Numbered from the stretch's first letter, positions 54,186-64,000 are shown. The stretch: 64,000 nt of DNA from Dickeya aquatica (GCF_900095885.1 NZ_LT615367.1:1612001-1676000), one strand, 5' to 3'. Notes: generated by a model from the sequence alone, not told the origin. Program-made: numbers and translations.

Positions 54186-55229
54186 ATGATGATGACTGAA
54201 CGCGTAAACTGGACCCTGGAGCAGGCTCAGGCCCTGTTTGATAAGCCTTTTCTGGAGCTGATGTTTGAGGCGCAACAGGTGCACCGTCAGCATTTTGACC
54301 CGCGTCAGGTGCAGGTCAGCACGCTGTTGTCGATTAAAACCGGGGCCTGCCCGGAAGACTGTAAATACTGCCCGCAGAGTGCACGCTATCGCACCGGCAT
54401 CGAAACCGAGCGCCTGATGCAGGTCGAGCAGGTGCTGGATTCGGCACGGCAGGCCAAAGCGGCTGGCTCTACCCGGTTTTGCATGGGCGCGGCCTGGAAA
54501 AACCCGCACGAGCGCGATATGCCGTATCTGGAAGAGATGGTGCGTGGCGTCAAGGCGATGGGCATGGAAACCTGCATGACGCTGGGCACGCTGCATGGCG
54601 ATCAGGCCCAGCGGCTGGCGACAGCCGGGCTCGATTTTTATAACCACAATCTGGATACCTCGCCGGAATTCTACGGCAACATCATCACTACCCGTACTTA
54701 TCAAGAGCGGCTGGATACGCTCGATAAGGTGCGCGGTGCCGGGATTAAAGTGTGCTCCGGCGGCATTGTCGGGCTGGGGGAAACCGTGCGTGACCGTGCC
54801 GGATTGCTGGTGCAACTGGCCAACCTGCCGACACCGCCGGAGAGCGTACCCATCAATATGCTGGTCAAAGTTAAAGGCACGCCACTGGCGGAAAACGACG
54901 ATGTGGATGCGTTTGATTTTATCCGCACTATTGCGGTGGCGCGCATCATGATGCCGACCTCGCATGTGCGTTTGTCTGCCGGTCGTGAGCAGATGAGCGA
55001 GCAGACGCAGGCGATGTGTTTTATGGCTGGGGCCAACTCGATTTTCTACGGCTGTAAATTGCTGACCACACCAAACCCGAAAGAAGACAAAGATTTGCAG
55101 CTATTTCGCAAACTTGGCCTGAATCCGCAACAAACCCAAACCGAGTACGGTGACAATCAACAGCAGCAGCAACTGACCGAGCAACTGCTGCATGCCGATA
55201 CCGAGCACTATTACAACGCGGCGGTGTAA
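54186..55229 (+). CDS. bioB: Biotin synthase
   Basis: 347 residues (E. coli 346). A radical-SAM enzyme that inserts sulfur into dethiobiotin. The 4Fe-4S cysteines are C55, C59 and C62 in [31 protein letters not shown] and the arginine in HVRLSAGRE near the second cluster are also present. First gene of bioBFCD; the stop abuts the bioF start. The ribosome binding site is CGGAG. Confidence 0.97.
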   Translation: MMMTERVNWTLEQAQALFDKPFLELMFEAQQVHRQHFDPRQVQVSTLLSIKTGACPEDCKYCPQSARYRTGIETERLMQVEQVLDSARQAKAAGSTRFCMGAAWKNPHERDMPYLEEMVRGVKAMGMETCMTLGTLHGDQAQRLATAGLDFYNHNLDTSPEFYGNIITTRTYQERLDTLDKVRGAGIKVCSGGIVGLGETVRDRAGLLVQLANLPTPPESVPINMLVKVKGTPLAENDDVDAFDFIRTIAVARIMMPTSHVRLSAGREQMSEQTQAMCFMAGANSIFYGCKLLTTPNPKEDKDLQLFRKLGLNPQQTQTEYGDNQQQQQLTEQLLHADTEHYYNAAV

Positions 55230-56384
55230 ATGAGCTGGCAGCAACGGATTGATGACGCGCTGGCACAGCGGCGGGCGGAGGATGCCTACCGGGTGCGCCT
55301 GCCCAATCAGGGCGGCAGCACCCGGTGGCTGATGCGTGAGTCGCATCGTTACCTTAATTTCGCCTCGAATGACTATCTGGGGCTGAGTCAGCACCCGGCG
55401 ATTGTCGCAGCCTGGCAGCAGGGAGCGGCGCGTTATGGCGTTGGCAGCGGTGGTTCAGGGCATGTGACCGGCTATGGCGAAGCCCACGCCGCGCTGGAGC
55501 AGCAACTGGCGCAGTGGCTTGGCTATGACCGCGCGTTGCTGATGATTTCCGGTTTTGCCGCTAACCAGGCGCTAGTGCTGGCGCTGGCCGGTGAGCAAGA
55601 CCGTATTCTGGCCGATCGCCTGAGTCATGCCTCGCTACTGGAAGCCGCCAGCCTGTCACCGGCGAGTCTGCGCCGTTTTCACCATAATCAGCCGGCGTCG
55701 CTGGCCCGGTTGCTGCAAAAACCGGTCAGCGGCCAGACGCTGGTGGTGACAGAAGGTGTCTTTAGTATGGATGGCGACAGCGCGCCGCTGGCCGCACTAC
55801 ACCAGCACTGTCGTGATCACCACGGCTGGTTGATGGTGGATGATGCGCACGGCATTGGCGTGGTCGGTGCACAAGGGCGCGGCAGCGCCTGGCAGCAGGG
55901 CGTAATGCCGGAGTTGCTGGTCGTCACCTTCGGCAAAGCGTTTGGTGTCAGCGGGGCTGCCATCCTGTGCAGCGAATCAGTGGCTGAGTACCTGTTACAG
56001 TTTGCCCGTCACCTTATCTACAGCACGGCGATGCCACCGGCACAGGCCTGTGCGCTCAGTGCGGCGCTGGCGATCATTCAGGGGGAGGACGGTGAGGCTC
56101 GGCGCACGTTACTGGCGCAGCATATCCGGCAGTTTCGTGACGGCATCGGCGGTATTGCGTTGCAGCCGGTTGATTCCGCGAGCGCCATTCAGCCACTGGT
56201 GGTTGGCGACAACAGCCGGGCCACCCAGCTGGCGCAGCGCCTGCGTGATCAGGGGCTCTGGGTCAATGCCATGCGCCCGCCCACGGTGCCGCCGGGCACG
56301 GCACGCCTGCGTATTACGCTGACGGCGGCACACCAGCCGGAGGATATCGACCGGTTGCTGGAGGTATTGCATGGCGCAGCGTGA
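55230..56384 (+). CDS. bioF: 8-amino-7-oxononanoate synthase
   Basis: 384 residues, same length as in E. coli. It joins pimeloyl-ACP (or -CoA) and alanine to give KAPA. Motifs are [44 protein letters not shown], and the PLP lysine in [11 protein letters not shown]. Starts directly after the bioB stop; overlaps bioC by 14 bases. Confidence 0.97.
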   Translation: MSWQQRIDDALAQRRAEDAYRVRLPNQGGSTRWLMRESHRYLNFASNDYLGLSQHPAIVAAWQQGAARYGVGSGGSGHVTGYGEAHAALEQQLAQWLGYDRALLMISGFAANQALVLALAGEQDRILADRLSHASLLEAASLSPASLRRFHHNQPASLARLLQKPVSGQTLVVTEGVFSMDGDSAPLAALHQHCRDHHGWLMVDDAHGIGVVGAQGRGSAWQQGVMPELLVVTFGKAFGVSGAAILCSESVAEYLLQFARHLIYSTAMPPAQACALSAALAIIQGEDGEARRTLLAQHIRQFRDGIGGIALQPVDSASAIQPLVVGDNSRATQLAQRLRDQGLWVNAMRPPTVPPGTARLRITLTAAHQPEDIDRLLEVLHGAA

Positions 56385-57210
56385 GCCGTTCCCTACAACG
56401 CCGGTGTATGGCGAACCCGAGGTGTCGCATCCACCGATAGCGGCGCGTCATCCCGTGCTGGCAGCCCATAAACAGGCCATCGCCCGCGCGTTTGGCCGGG
56501 CCGCAAAACAGTATGACCAGTTTGCGGCGCTGCAACGCGAAAGCGGTGAACAGGTGATGGCATTGATGGGGGAACATCCGGGGCTGGCCGTGCTGGATGC
56601 TGGCTGTGGCACCGGGTATTTCAGCGCCCGCTGGCAGCAGCAGGGCAAGCGTGTTACTGCACTGGATTTATCCGGCGAGATGCTGGCCATCGCCCAGACT
56701 CGCGGTGTTGCCTGCGAGTATCTGCACGGCGATATCGAGCAGTTACCTCTGCCGGATGGCTGCATGGATCTCTGTTTTAGCAACATGGTGATGCAGTGGT
56801 GCGATGATTTCGCCCGCGCTGTTGATGAACTCTACCGGGTTACGCGCCCCGGTGGCGTGATTGGCCTTTGTACGCTGGCGCAGGGCACTCTGGCCGAGCT
56901 TGATTGCGCCTGGCAGCAGGTGGACGGGTCACAGCGGATCAACCCCTTTTTGCCCGCGCAGGCGATCATGGCCGTCTGTCAGCGCTATCGTGCGCAGGTC
57001 ATGCTGCAACCGGTGACGTGCTATTTCCCCGATGTCCTGAGCCTGATGCGCTCGGTCAAAGGGGTGGGGGCGAGCTGGCTGCGTGCCGGGCGAGCGCCGG
57101 GCAGCCTGAGCCGTCGGCAACTGGCGGCGCTCGGTGCGCGCTATGTGCGCCATTCACAAGGCTATCCGTTGACGTATCAACGTGTTTTTGGAGTGATTTA
57201 TCGTGACTAA
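56371..57210 (+). CDS. bioC: Malonyl-ACP O-methyltransferase BioC
   Basis: 279 residues, versus 251 in E. coli, because of about 30 extra N-terminal residues before the conserved [19 protein letters not shown]. It methylates malonyl-ACP to disguise it as a fatty-acid primer for pimelate synthesis. The SAM site is [15 protein letters not shown], then [14 protein letters not shown]. The conserved C-terminal part includes [10 protein letters not shown] and [16 protein letters not shown] start nearer the conserved region is possible, but the overlap with bioF favours the ATG used. Confidence 0.94.
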   Translation: MAQREPFPTTPVYGEPEVSHPPIAARHPVLAAHKQAIARAFGRAAKQYDQFAALQRESGEQVMALMGEHPGLAVLDAGCGTGYFSARWQQQGKRVTALDLSGEMLAIAQTRGVACEYLHGDIEQLPLPDGCMDLCFSNMVMQWCDDFARAVDELYRVTRPGGVIGLCTLAQGTLAELDCAWQQVDGSQRINPFLPAQAIMAVCQRYRAQVMLQPVTCYFPDVLSLMRSVKGVGASWLRAGRAPGSLSRRQLAALGARYVRHSQGYPLTYQRVFGVIYRD

Positions 57211-57883
57211 ACGCTGGTTTGTGACGGGCACGGACACCGACGTGGGCAAAACCATCGCCAGTGTGGCGCTGTTACAGGCCGCCGGCCGCGCCGGTTTTCG
57301 TACCGCTGGCTATAAGCCGGTGGCTTCCGGCTGTGACATGACCGCACACGGGCTTCGTAACAGTGATGCACTGGCGTTGCAGGCCAACAGCCGTGTGGTG
57401 TTGCCCTATGAGGCGGTCAATCCGCTGGCGTTTCTGGAACCGACCTCGCCGCATATTGTCAGTGCCGCAGAAAACCGCCCCATCGATTTTTCCACCCTAA
57501 GCCAGGGCCTGCATGCGCTGGCGTCACATGCTGACTGGGTATTGGTGGAAGGGGCGGGCGGCTGGTTTACGCCGCTCTCCTCGCAGCACACCTTTGCTGA
57601 CTGGGTGGTGACAGAGCGCCTGCCGGTTATTCTGGTGGTTGGCATTAAGCTTGGGTGTATTAACCATGCGCTGCTGACGGCGCTGGCGGTGCGCCAGGCC
57701 GGGTTGTCACTGGCCGGGTGGATTGCCAACGACGTGGTGGCTCCCGGGCCGCATCATCAGGCTTACCTGCATACGCTGCAAGCGCGGCTTGACGCCCCGA
57801 TGCTGGGCGAAATCCCGTATTTGACCGAGCCTGTGCAGCAGGATTTGGGCGCTTACTTAAACGTTGCTTTACTAAAGGGTTAA
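57203..57883 (+). CDS. bioD: Dethiobiotin synthetase
   Basis: 226 residues (E. coli BioD1 has 225). Forms the ureido ring of dethiobiotin from DAPA, CO2 and ATP. The P-loop is GTDTDVGKT (9-17), followed by YKPVASGC and EGAGGWFTPLS. It starts with GTG, 8 bases inside bioC, with GGAG upstream. Last gene of the biotin operon. Confidence 0.96.
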   Translation: MTKRWFVTGTDTDVGKTIASVALLQAAGRAGFRTAGYKPVASGCDMTAHGLRNSDALALQANSRVVLPYEAVNPLAFLEPTSPHIVSAAENRPIDFSTLSQGLHALASHADWVLVEGAGGWFTPLSSQHTFADWVVTERLPVILVVGIKLGCINHALLTALAVRQAGLSLAGWIANDVVAPGPHHQAYLHTLQARLDAPMLGEIPYLTEPVQQDLGAYLNVALLKG

Positions 57884-57960
57884 CGTATTCAGGCGAGAAG
57901 AGGCTGTTTTTCCGCTTCTTCTGCTTGAAATTAATAGAGAAAACCATCTTGAAAATAGTG

Positions 57961-57987
57961 GCCGGGGTCGCGCGCCCGGCTGTTTTT
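57961..57987 (+). terminator. Terminator of bioBFCD
   Basis: Arms GCCGGG and CCCGGC with an 8-base loop, followed by TGTTTTT, 77 bases past the bioD stop. Confidence 0.75.
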
Positions 57988-58135
57988 CTCAAGGCTGCGT
58001 CCTTGTCATCAGGTCTTTTTTTTATAATAAACCGTGGCTCAACGCAGTAAATTTTGTTGAATGGCGGATTTTCTGCTGGCCCGCGGCAAACCTTTCAACG
58101 CGCGCGGAGACAGGGCACACGGGCGCTTGTGGGAG

Positions 58136-58158
58136 TTATCCACCATTTCTGTGGATAA
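58136..58158. promoter_or_regulatory. Inverted pair of DnaA boxes upstream of uvrB
   Basis: TTATCCACC at 58136-58144 on the plus strand and TTATCCACA on the minus strand at 58150-58158; the latter is a consensus DnaA box, the former has one mismatch. They form a 9-base perfect dyad when the outer G/C is included. DnaA boxes in the uvrB control region have been described in E. coli. Confidence 0.7.
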
Positions 58159-58460
58159 CCGTGTGCATTAGAGTTAGAAAACGCGCGCTAACCGAGAGCT
58201 GGCGCGGCTTCTGCCTGGTTTGATGCTAATCTCTGCTTTTTTAATATTTCTTTTAAAATCAATTAAATGATTAAAATCAAGTCACTTTTGTAGCAACTGG
58301 CGCACTGCGTCGTGCCTCGGGTGACGGGTCGGTGCAGAAAATTTGAGAAACAGAATTTCTGGGGATAATTATCCGATTTTTTGCTGGATACCGATGCCAG
58401 TCTATGCTAGTCAAAAATGTGCTGCGCCGTGTGAACGCAATGGTTAAGAATGGCTTGATG

Positions 58461-58476
58461 CTGTTTTTATATCCAG
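58461..58476 (+). promoter_or_regulatory. LexA (SOS) box of uvrB
   Basis: CTGTTTTTATATCCAG fits the CTG-N10-CAG consensus and resembles the E. coli uvrB SOS box. It lies 78 bases before the uvrB ATG. Predicts induction on DNA damage. Confidence 0.88.
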
Positions 58477-58553
58477 TATCATGGTCGGCGCGGCGTCATC
58501 GCACGTTCATGCTACTTTTCTGTCAGCCGTTTACATCGTGAGTCGAATGTTCA

Positions 58554-60566
58554 ATGAGTAAAGTATTCAAATTGCATTCCGCCTTTCAGCCCGCAGGCGA
58601 CCAGCCAGAGGCGATTCGGCGGCTGAAAGAGGGACTGGAAGATGGTCTGGCACATCAAACCTTGCTGGGCGTTACCGGCTCGGGCAAGACGTTTACCATC
58701 GCTAACGTGATTGCTGACCTGAACCGGCCAACCATGGTGCTGGCTCCGAATAAAACCCTGGCGGCGCAGTTGTACGGCGAAATGAAAGCCTTTTTCCCCG
58801 ATAATGCGGTGGAGTATTTCGTCTCTTACTACGATTACTACCAGCCTGAAGCCTACGTCCCGAGTTCGGATACCTTTATCGAAAAAGACGCCTCGGTGAA
58901 CGAGCATATCGAGCAGATGCGGCTGTCGGCCACGAAAGCGTTGCTGGAGCGGCGTGATGTGGTGGTGGTGGCGTCGGTGTCTGCCATCTATGGTCTTGGC
59001 GACCCGGACTTGTACCTGAAGATGATGTTGCATTTGACGCAGGGGATGCTGATTGACCAGCGTGCTATCTTGCGCAGGCTCGCCGAGTTGCAGTACACCC
59101 GTAACGATCAGGCCTTTTCGCGCGGCACGTTCCGGGTGCGCGGTGAGGTGATAGATATTTTCCCCGCCGAGTCTGACGAGGTTGCGCTACGGGTCGAGCT
59201 GTTTGACGAGGAAGTCGAGCGCTTGTCGCTGTTTGACCCGTTGACCGGCCACATCATACAAACACTGCCGCGTTACACCATCTACCCGAAAACCCACTAT
59301 GTCACGCCGCGTGAGCGCATTTTGCAGGCGATGGAGGAGATAAAGGTCGAGCTGGCGCAGCGCCGCGAGGTGTTGCTGGCGAATAACAAACTGCTTGAAG
59401 AGCAGCGGCTGATGCAACGCACCACCTTCGATTTGGAGATGATGAACGAGTTGGGGTATTGCTCGGGCATTGAAAACTATTCGCGCTTTTTATCCGGTCG
59501 CGGGCCGGGTGAGCCGCCGCCGACCCTGTTTGACTATCTGCCGGCGGATGGCCTGCTGGTGATTGACGAGTCGCATGTCACTATCCCGCAGTTAGGCGGC
59601 ATGTATCGCGGCGACCGGGCGCGCAAAGAAACCCTGGTGGAGTACGGTTTTCGCTTGCCGTCGGCGCTGGATAACCGGCCGATGAAGTTTGAAGAGTTCG
59701 AGGCGCTGGCTCCGCAAACCATCTATGTGTCGGCCACGCCGGGCAAATATGAGCTGGAGAAGTCCGGCGGTGACGTCATCGACCAGGTGGTGCGCCCGAC
59801 CGGCCTGCTCGACCCGGTGGTGGAAGTGCGCCCGGTGGGCACGCAGGTGGATGATTTACTGTCTGAAATTCGCAAGCGGGTTGCGGTTAATGAGCGGGTG
59901 CTGGTTACGACGCTGACCAAACGCATGGCCGAGGATTTAACCGAGTATCTTGAAGAGCACGGCGAGCGGGTGCGCTATCTGCATTCGGATATCGACACCG
60001 TTGAACGGGTTGAAATCATTCGTGATTTGCGCCTGGGTGAATTTGATGTGCTGGTGGGCATCAACCTGCTGCGTGAAGGACTGGATATGCCGGAAGTGTC
60101 GCTGGTGGCGATTCTGGATGCGGACAAAGAGGGCTTTTTACGCTCTGAGCGTTCGCTTATTCAGACCATTGGCCGCGCGGCGCGAAACCTCAATGGCCGG
60201 GCAATTTTGTATGGCGACAAGATAACGCCCTCGATGGAGCGCGCTATTGGTGAAACCGAGCGGCGGCGTGAGAAACAGCAAGCGCATAACGAAAAACACG
60301 GCATTGTGCCGCAGGGCTTGAATAAGAAAATTGACGATATTCTGCAACTGGGCCAGCCGAGCGCGGGTAAAGGCAAAGGGCGGGGTAAAAAAGCGGCGTC
60401 TGATAACGCTGCGTATCAGGCTCTCTCGCCCAAGGCGCTGGAGCAGAAAATCCGCGAACTGGAAAGCCAGATGTTGTCACATGCGCAGAATCTGGAGTTT
60501 GAGGAGGCCGCGCGCCTGCGCGATGACATCCACGCGCTGCGTGAGCAGTTTATTGCGCTATCGTAA
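58554..60566 (+). CDS. uvrB: Excinuclease ABC subunit B
   Basis: 670 residues (E. coli 673). The damage-verifying helicase-like subunit of nucleotide excision repair. Walker A GVTGSGKT is at 39-46, the beta-hairpin that threads DNA begins [12 protein letters not shown], and helicase motifs include [39 protein letters not shown] and QTIGRAARN. The C-terminal UVR motif that binds UvrC is at about 630-665 ([22 protein letters not shown]). No clear ribosome binding site, but the start is conserved. Confidence 0.98.
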   Translation: MSKVFKLHSAFQPAGDQPEAIRRLKEGLEDGLAHQTLLGVTGSGKTFTIANVIADLNRPTMVLAPNKTLAAQLYGEMKAFFPDNAVEYFVSYYDYYQPEAYVPSSDTFIEKDASVNEHIEQMRLSATKALLERRDVVVVASVSAIYGLGDPDLYLKMMLHLTQGMLIDQRAILRRLAELQYTRNDQAFSRGTFRVRGEVIDIFPAESDEVALRVELFDEEVERLSLFDPLTGHIIQTLPRYTIYPKTHYVTPRERILQAMEEIKVELAQRREVLLANNKLLEEQRLMQRTTFDLEMMNELGYCSGIENYSRFLSGRGPGEPPPTLFDYLPADGLLVIDESHVTIPQLGGMYRGDRARKETLVEYGFRLPSALDNRPMKFEEFEALAPQTIYVSATPGKYELEKSGGDVIDQVVRPTGLLDPVVEVRPVGTQVDDLLSEIRKRVAVNERVLVTTLTKRMAEDLTEYLEEHGERVRYLHSDIDTVERVEIIRDLRLGEFDVLVGINLLREGLDMPEVSLVAILDADKEGFLRSERSLIQTIGRAARNLNGRAILYGDKITPSMERAIGETERRREKQQAHNEKHGIVPQGLNKKIDDILQLGQPSAGKGKGRGKKAASDNAAYQALSPKALEQKIRELESQMLSHAQNLEFEEAARLRDDIHALREQFIALS

Positions 60567-60998
60567 GGTGCGCCCCACCGCTACGGTGGGGCCGCCTGGG
60601 CATGACCGTAAAGGCAGGGATAACCGCACGCCTTGGCGGTGGTGTGTTACGGCCAGCCTGTGTGGCACCGCATTGCTTATCTGTCTGCACTGATAAACCA
60701 CCGTGATTGCCTTTTTATAATTAATCTCTTAATTATAAAATTAACAGGCTATGGTAAATATGCGCATGGTACTTTCTTTTCGGCAGGTGAAAATTATCAG
60801 TGTGTTATCAAGTGGCGTTTTTTTATGTTACTGCTACGCTTAATTAGCGTCAGTTGTGGAGATATTTTTATCTGTATTTATTAAATGAATGTCATGAAAA
60901 GCGATTGTTCGACCAGTATTTGATTAGCCCTAAAATAATTCGCGCCAGATAAAATGTCGGGCGTGTGTCATTACATCATGCTGTCGGAAAATAAAATC
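60567..60998. other. AT-rich region between uvrB and the Hint-domain gene
   Basis: 432 bases. It begins with a 9-base perfect hairpin (GCCCCACCG, 60572-60580, and its complement at 60584-60592) that may end uvrB transcription although no T-run follows. An AT-only dyad lies at 60713-60740. The last 150 bases are AT-rich and presumably hold the promoter of the next gene. Small open frames here show no coding character. Confidence 0.55.
60713..60740. repeat. AT-only 12-bp inverted repeat
   Basis: Perfect arms TTTTATAATTAA and TTAATTATAAAA around TCTC. It could be a weak terminator or an operator for the downstream Hint-domain locus. Confidence 0.5.
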
Positions 60999-62627
60999 AT
61001 GAATGCTGATTCTTTGTTGTCTGAGCAGAATGGTTCGAATGATAATGGTATTATCAGAACCGTCATCGGTCAGTACGCGAATAAAGGTATTGTTCAGGTT
61101 ACATCAGCCAGCCCTCTATTGATTCAGTTTTATGACATTCAATTAAAACTGGCCGGTATTACACCGGGGCTTTATCCTGCGTTCAGCCAACAGTGGAATA
61201 ACAGTAAACTGCACAAGAATTTTACGGCCACGCTGGCGCTGGGAAATAGCCTGTCGGCATTTCAAATTCAAAGCATTACCAGCCTTAACTCCTCGGACGG
61301 CAAGAATTTCACTGCCAATGCCATTGGTTCATTACCGGTATCGGCGACCAACGTCACGCAAACACTGGGGATTTTTGATAATGCCGGTAATCCGGTAGGT
61401 ACGGTACAATACAAAAAGCATTATATTGATGCCGCCGACTGCCTGATTCAGGCCAGCGGCATTTTTCCTGACAGCCTTATCAACTCGGCTTATCCTGTCA
61501 CCATTATTTATACGTTCTCTCAAACCATAGCGGGACAAACAGTTTATGGCATAGAAATTGTTACTACGCAGAGTTATCCGAAGAAAATAATCAACGACTC
61601 GCCGACGGATATTAATCACAACTCACAGATAAAAATATGTTTAACACGTAACGATGGGGATTGTGATTATTGGCATAACTATGATGGTAATGTCAGCTTG
61701 CCAATCAAAGGAAGTATTACCTATTTTGGTAATATTGATGTGCAAAATGGTATGCCGGTCAATGCCTATAGCTCGATTTATATCATTCGCCAGAGTCAGG
61801 GGGGAAGCCCGATTAAGCCCTCGGGCAGTTTTAATTTTTTCACTAACGCGGGTACGCGTATTAACGGCAGCCAATTAAGCTGGGATCTCAACTGGCTGGA
61901 CTTTTCACCACCGGATTTCACCTCAGGTGAGCGTGTCTATTACGTATTTAAAGTCACCTTGCAAATTGCAGGGCAAAGCGTGGCCTGTTTTATTACCAAT
62001 GCCCCGGACAATGTATTACCCAGTCCGCCGATGTTAAATACGCTAAAAATAAAACCGATGCAGATTGTGTATGGCTGTCTGGGCAAAGACACCCGCATCC
62101 TGATGCAAGATGCGACGGAAAAAGCGTTGGGTGAAATACGCACCGGGGAATGGGTGTATGGACGAGATGGCCGAAGATTACGGGTTGAAAACGTCACCAC
62201 CGGCCATGAAACGCAGTATCTCGATATCACGGTCAACCACCCGGATCACCCGTTGCAGACGATAACCACCAGCTACGGTCATCCGTTTTATACCTCGACG
62301 GGGGTGAAGCTGGCCCGTGAGCTGACGCTGGCTGACCGGTTAATTGGGCGCAGTGGTGAATGCCCTATCATCACCATTACCGAACAGCACCAGCCTATCG
62401 CGGTGTATAACCTGCATCTTTCTACCGATGATCCGGCCCGCGATCTGGGTGGCAATCACGGCACGATGTATGCCAACGGTCTGCTGGTGGGCGATAGCCT
62501 CGCCCAGCAGCAGTATGAACAGGCCTATAAACGCCGGCCAGTCAATGTGCTCGGTCAACTGCCACCCGAGTGGCAGCAGGACTACCGCAATTATATGGCG
62601 ACACGCGCAACCGTTATTCAGCCGTAG
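60999..62627 (+). CDS. Protein with C-terminal Hint (Hedgehog/intein) domain
   Basis: 542 residues from the ATG at 60999 (GGAA upstream); an ATG at 60978 is the alternative. No signal peptide. Residues 1 to about 355 are Asn/Ser/Thr-rich with beta-strand patterns and no family I recognise. Residues 360 to about 500 form a Hint domain: nucleophile Cys360 in GCLGKDTRILM, then EIRTGEWVYGRDGRRLRVENVTTGHE, the block B histidine in TTSYGHPFYT (428-430 HPF), and VYNLHLS. The end reads MYANGLLVGD, where splicing inteins have His-Asn; so the first-step thioester chemistry could occur but Asn cyclisation could not. About 30 residues follow the domain. The gene ends 34 bases before an equally unusual gene and may be co-transcribed with it. 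Confidence 0.75.
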   Translation: MNADSLLSEQNGSNDNGIIRTVIGQYANKGIVQVTSASPLLIQFYDIQLKLAGITPGLYPAFSQQWNNSKLHKNFTATLALGNSLSAFQIQSITSLNSSDGKNFTANAIGSLPVSATNVTQTLGIFDNAGNPVGTVQYKKHYIDAADCLIQASGIFPDSLINSAYPVTIIYTFSQTIAGQTVYGIEIVTTQSYPKKIINDSPTDINHNSQIKICLTRNDGDCDYWHNYDGNVSLPIKGSITYFGNIDVQNGMPVNAYSSIYIIRQSQGGSPIKPSGSFNFFTNAGTRINGSQLSWDLNWLDFSPPDFTSGERVYYVFKVTLQIAGQSVACFITNAPDNVLPSPPMLNTLKIKPMQIVYGCLGKDTRILMQDATEKALGEIRTGEWVYGRDGRRLRVENVTTGHETQYLDITVNHPDHPLQTITTSYGHPFYTSTGVKLARELTLADRLIGRSGECPIITITEQHQPIAVYNLHLSTDDPARDLGGNHGTMYANGLLVGDSLAQQQYEQAYKRRPVNVLGQLPPEWQQDYRNYMATRATVIQP

Positions 62628-62661
62628 CCGCTAATGGTCGCGCAGTCGCGTGAGGCAGACT

Positions 62662-64000
62662 ATGTATCAGGGTTATCCCGATTTTCAGCACCTGTTCAGT
62701 GATGGTCAGCATCGCCTGATAGCGGCCTGGCAGCAGGAGGCGTTGTATTACCTCTATCCCGACTCGGCGGCGATTTTGGCACAAGATCCGCTGGCATTTT
62801 CCCTGACGATCATTCGCAGCCAAAGCAGCGGCACAATCTATGGCACACTGGATTTCACCACCGAGCTGCAATTTGCCCGCGATGCGGCGCTGGCGGCATT
62901 TAACCAGCAGCATCCGGGAGCGGCGATCCACAGCCTGCCGGTGACGCCCTATAAACTCAGCTTCAGTGCGCCGTTGCACCCGGACTCGATGCTGACCGAC
63001 CAGGCGTTTGACCCAGGCTGGTATGCCGCACAAGCAATACAGTTTCTTATCTCGCTTGATGCACCGGCAACCCAACTGGTGCAAAAAACGCTACTGGATG
63101 ATGTGGTCGGGTTTAATGCCCGGCTGGATGGCTTTATTGATGGCGTATCGCCACAGTTGGGCTATCGCGTTGAGTGCGATCCGCGCGAGCTGGTGGAGTA
63201 TCTGGCGGCGCATGTCAGCGGGGCTCAGCCGATAGCCGCGCAGTATGTTGCGTTTCCCTACATGATGCTGACGCAATATCTGTGGGAGAACCTGGCTTTC
63301 TTGCCGATGTCGATAACCCCGGCATTGACGCTGCAAACACCGGAACGCGGGTTACTGTTCGCTCAGGCTCTGTCAGACCGGTTGTTTAATGCGTTGGGTC
63401 GCCCGTATGTCGGCCCGGCGAGCAGCAACACCCCCTACGTTGCCCTGTTGCAGCCACAGTACCCAGGCCGGTTGATTATCGACCTGAGTACGCTGACCTT
63501 AGCACACCGGCCGCTCTGTTTTCTGCTAGACCCGTTTGCCGCCGCCCGGCAGATAGCGAAAGTCTCGCCGCAGAAGGTTATCCATGAAGCGACGACGCCT
63601 GCGCTACCGGCAGGTAAAAAAGCCATCATGGTGTTCTACGCATTTCCCCAGGGGCTGGATGAGAACGTTTTTATTGACGTCCAACTGACGTTGCCCGCCG
63701 GCAACCTCTACCCTGAAACACAGCAGAAAACGCAAACGCTGGTCGCGGGCAAAAGCTATCTGGTGTTTGAATTTATCAACAACAGCTTGCCGGATAATCC
63801 ACTCTTTTACGCTCAAGTTTGTGTGAATTACCCGACGGATGCGGGCAATGTGGCCATAACCGGCGAGCGGGAAACCGGCCTTGGCAACCTGCTGACACTC
63901 AATTACACCAGCCTGCCGTGCACGTTTTTGACGCTGAACATCGATCCCGGCTTTGCCCGTCATAGCCAGATCCGCGGAACCTATCACACCGCCGGTCTGG
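62662..64000 (+). CDS. Large protein of unknown function, 5' part (runs off the window)
   Basis: Open reading frame from the ATG at 62662 (GAGG 7 bases upstream) to the end of the window, at least 446 residues. No signal peptide and no family recognised. The first 120 residues are mixed alpha/beta and Tyr/Asp/Gln-rich (MYQGYPDFQHLFSDGQHR, LIAAWQQEALYYLYPDSAAIL). Later parts are beta-rich with Pro and Leu (PEQ-type turns, KKAIMVFYAFPQGLDENVFIDV, QKTQTLVAGKSYLVFEFINN). Codon usage is ordinary for the window, unlike the AT-richer Hint gene before it. Close spacing suggests a functional pair with that gene. The real length and C-terminal domain cannot be seen. Confidence 0.7.
   Translation, partial: MYQGYPDFQHLFSDGQHRLIAAWQQEALYYLYPDSAAILAQDPLAFSLTIIRSQSSGTIYGTLDFTTELQFARDAALAAFNQQHPGAAIHSLPVTPYKLSFSAPLHPDSMLTDQAFDPGWYAAQAIQFLISLDAPATQLVQKTLLDDVVGFNARLDGFIDGVSPQLGYRVECDPRELVEYLAAHVSGAQPIAAQYVAFPYMMLTQYLWENLAFLPMSITPALTLQTPERGLLFAQALSDRLFNALGRPYVGPASSNTPYVALLQPQYPGRLIIDLSTLTLAHRPLCFLLDPFAAARQIAKVSPQKVIHEATTPALPAGKKAIMVFYAFPQGLDENVFIDVQLTLPAGNLYPETQQKTQTLVAGKSYLVFEFINNSLPDNPLFYAQVCVNYPTDAGNVAITGERETGLGNLLTLNYTSLPCTFLTLNIDPGFARHSQIRGTYHTAGL

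Larger units (their letters stand above)
57884..58553. other. Long regulatory region between bioD and uvrB
   Basis: 670 bases. From left to right it holds the bio operon terminator (57961-57987), a pair of inverted DnaA boxes (58136-58158), a perfect GGATAATTATCC palindrome (58363-58374) and the LexA box of uvrB (58461-58476). A multi-promoter uvrB control region is known in E. coli, and this looks comparable. No gene seen. Confidence 0.7.

Noticed and set aside
54174..54965. 263-codon open frame antisense to bioB
   Set aside because: bioB is unmistakable with its CxxxCxxC cluster; the antisense frame has only compositional openness and would run through the bio promoter region.
60999..62627. 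Hint domain interpreted as a splicing intein
   Set aside because: There is no extein of significant length after it, and the C-terminal His-Asn needed for splicing is replaced by Gly-Asp.

Overview
The window looks like chromosome of a pectinolytic enterobacterium, most likely Dickeya (formerly Erwinia chrysanthemi). The base composition is moderately GC-rich. The enterobacterial core genes are close to the E. coli versions in length and order (bioA divergent from bioBFCD, then uvrB; yohJ-yohK-cdd; moeA-moeB; maeA). These are mixed with plant cell-wall enzymes: a family-10 pectate lyase, a GH43 glycosidase and a GH3 enzyme resembling E. chrysanthemi BgxA. The species assignment is inference, because no marker gene is present.

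Layout. 1-1683: end of a MetQ-like lipoprotein, a MetN-like ATPase without the usual C-terminal domain, and a MetI-like permease. 1900-3450: a tandem pair of small exported Lys/Ala-rich proteins, duplicated together with their upstream DNA. 3652-9213: an arylsulfotransferase-thioredoxin fusion, a taurine/sulfonate-type ABC ATPase, a double-length permease, and a divergent binding protein, forming a probable organosulfur uptake and use locus. 9276-10052: cdh. 10200-18820: a LysR regulator divergent from a Dpp-type binding protein, two nucleoside hydrolases, two permeases and a fused double ATPase, which I read as a candidate nucleoside-scavenging operon. 18983-21473: an unknown secreted protein and cheV. 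21658-25956: a MarR regulator with a large operator palindrome, an EmrAB-type drug pump and a Rob-like AraC regulator. 26065-32054: a long palindrome, a SAM methyltransferase and a complete NikABCDE-type importer. 32199-35368: GH43 and pectate lyase. 35633-41189: two tandem cassettes of a small DUF3168-like protein plus a phage-tail-fibre-like protein carrying a discoidin-like domain, with no other phage genes. 41291-50369: flavodoxin-like protein, TPR glycosyltransferase, thioesterase, moeBA, maeA, cdd, yohKJ. 50591-52558: GH3 beta-glucosidase. 52810-60566: biotin genes and uvrB, with recognisable BirA, LexA and DnaA sites. 60999-64000: a protein ending in a Hint (Hedgehog/intein) domain, and an unrecognised large protein that runs off the window.

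Several blocks form acquisition-plus-processing units: organosulfur, nucleosides, nickel or metal complexes, and plant polysaccharides. The strongest candidates for undescribed biology are the tandem tail-fibre-like cassettes (identical ends, swapped middle and receptor-binding domains), the Hint-domain locus at the right edge, the two nucleoside hydrolases inside a peptide-type ABC operon, and the methyltransferase fronting the Nik operon behind a 27-bp palindrome. No tRNA, rRNA, CRISPR array or insertion sequence was seen.
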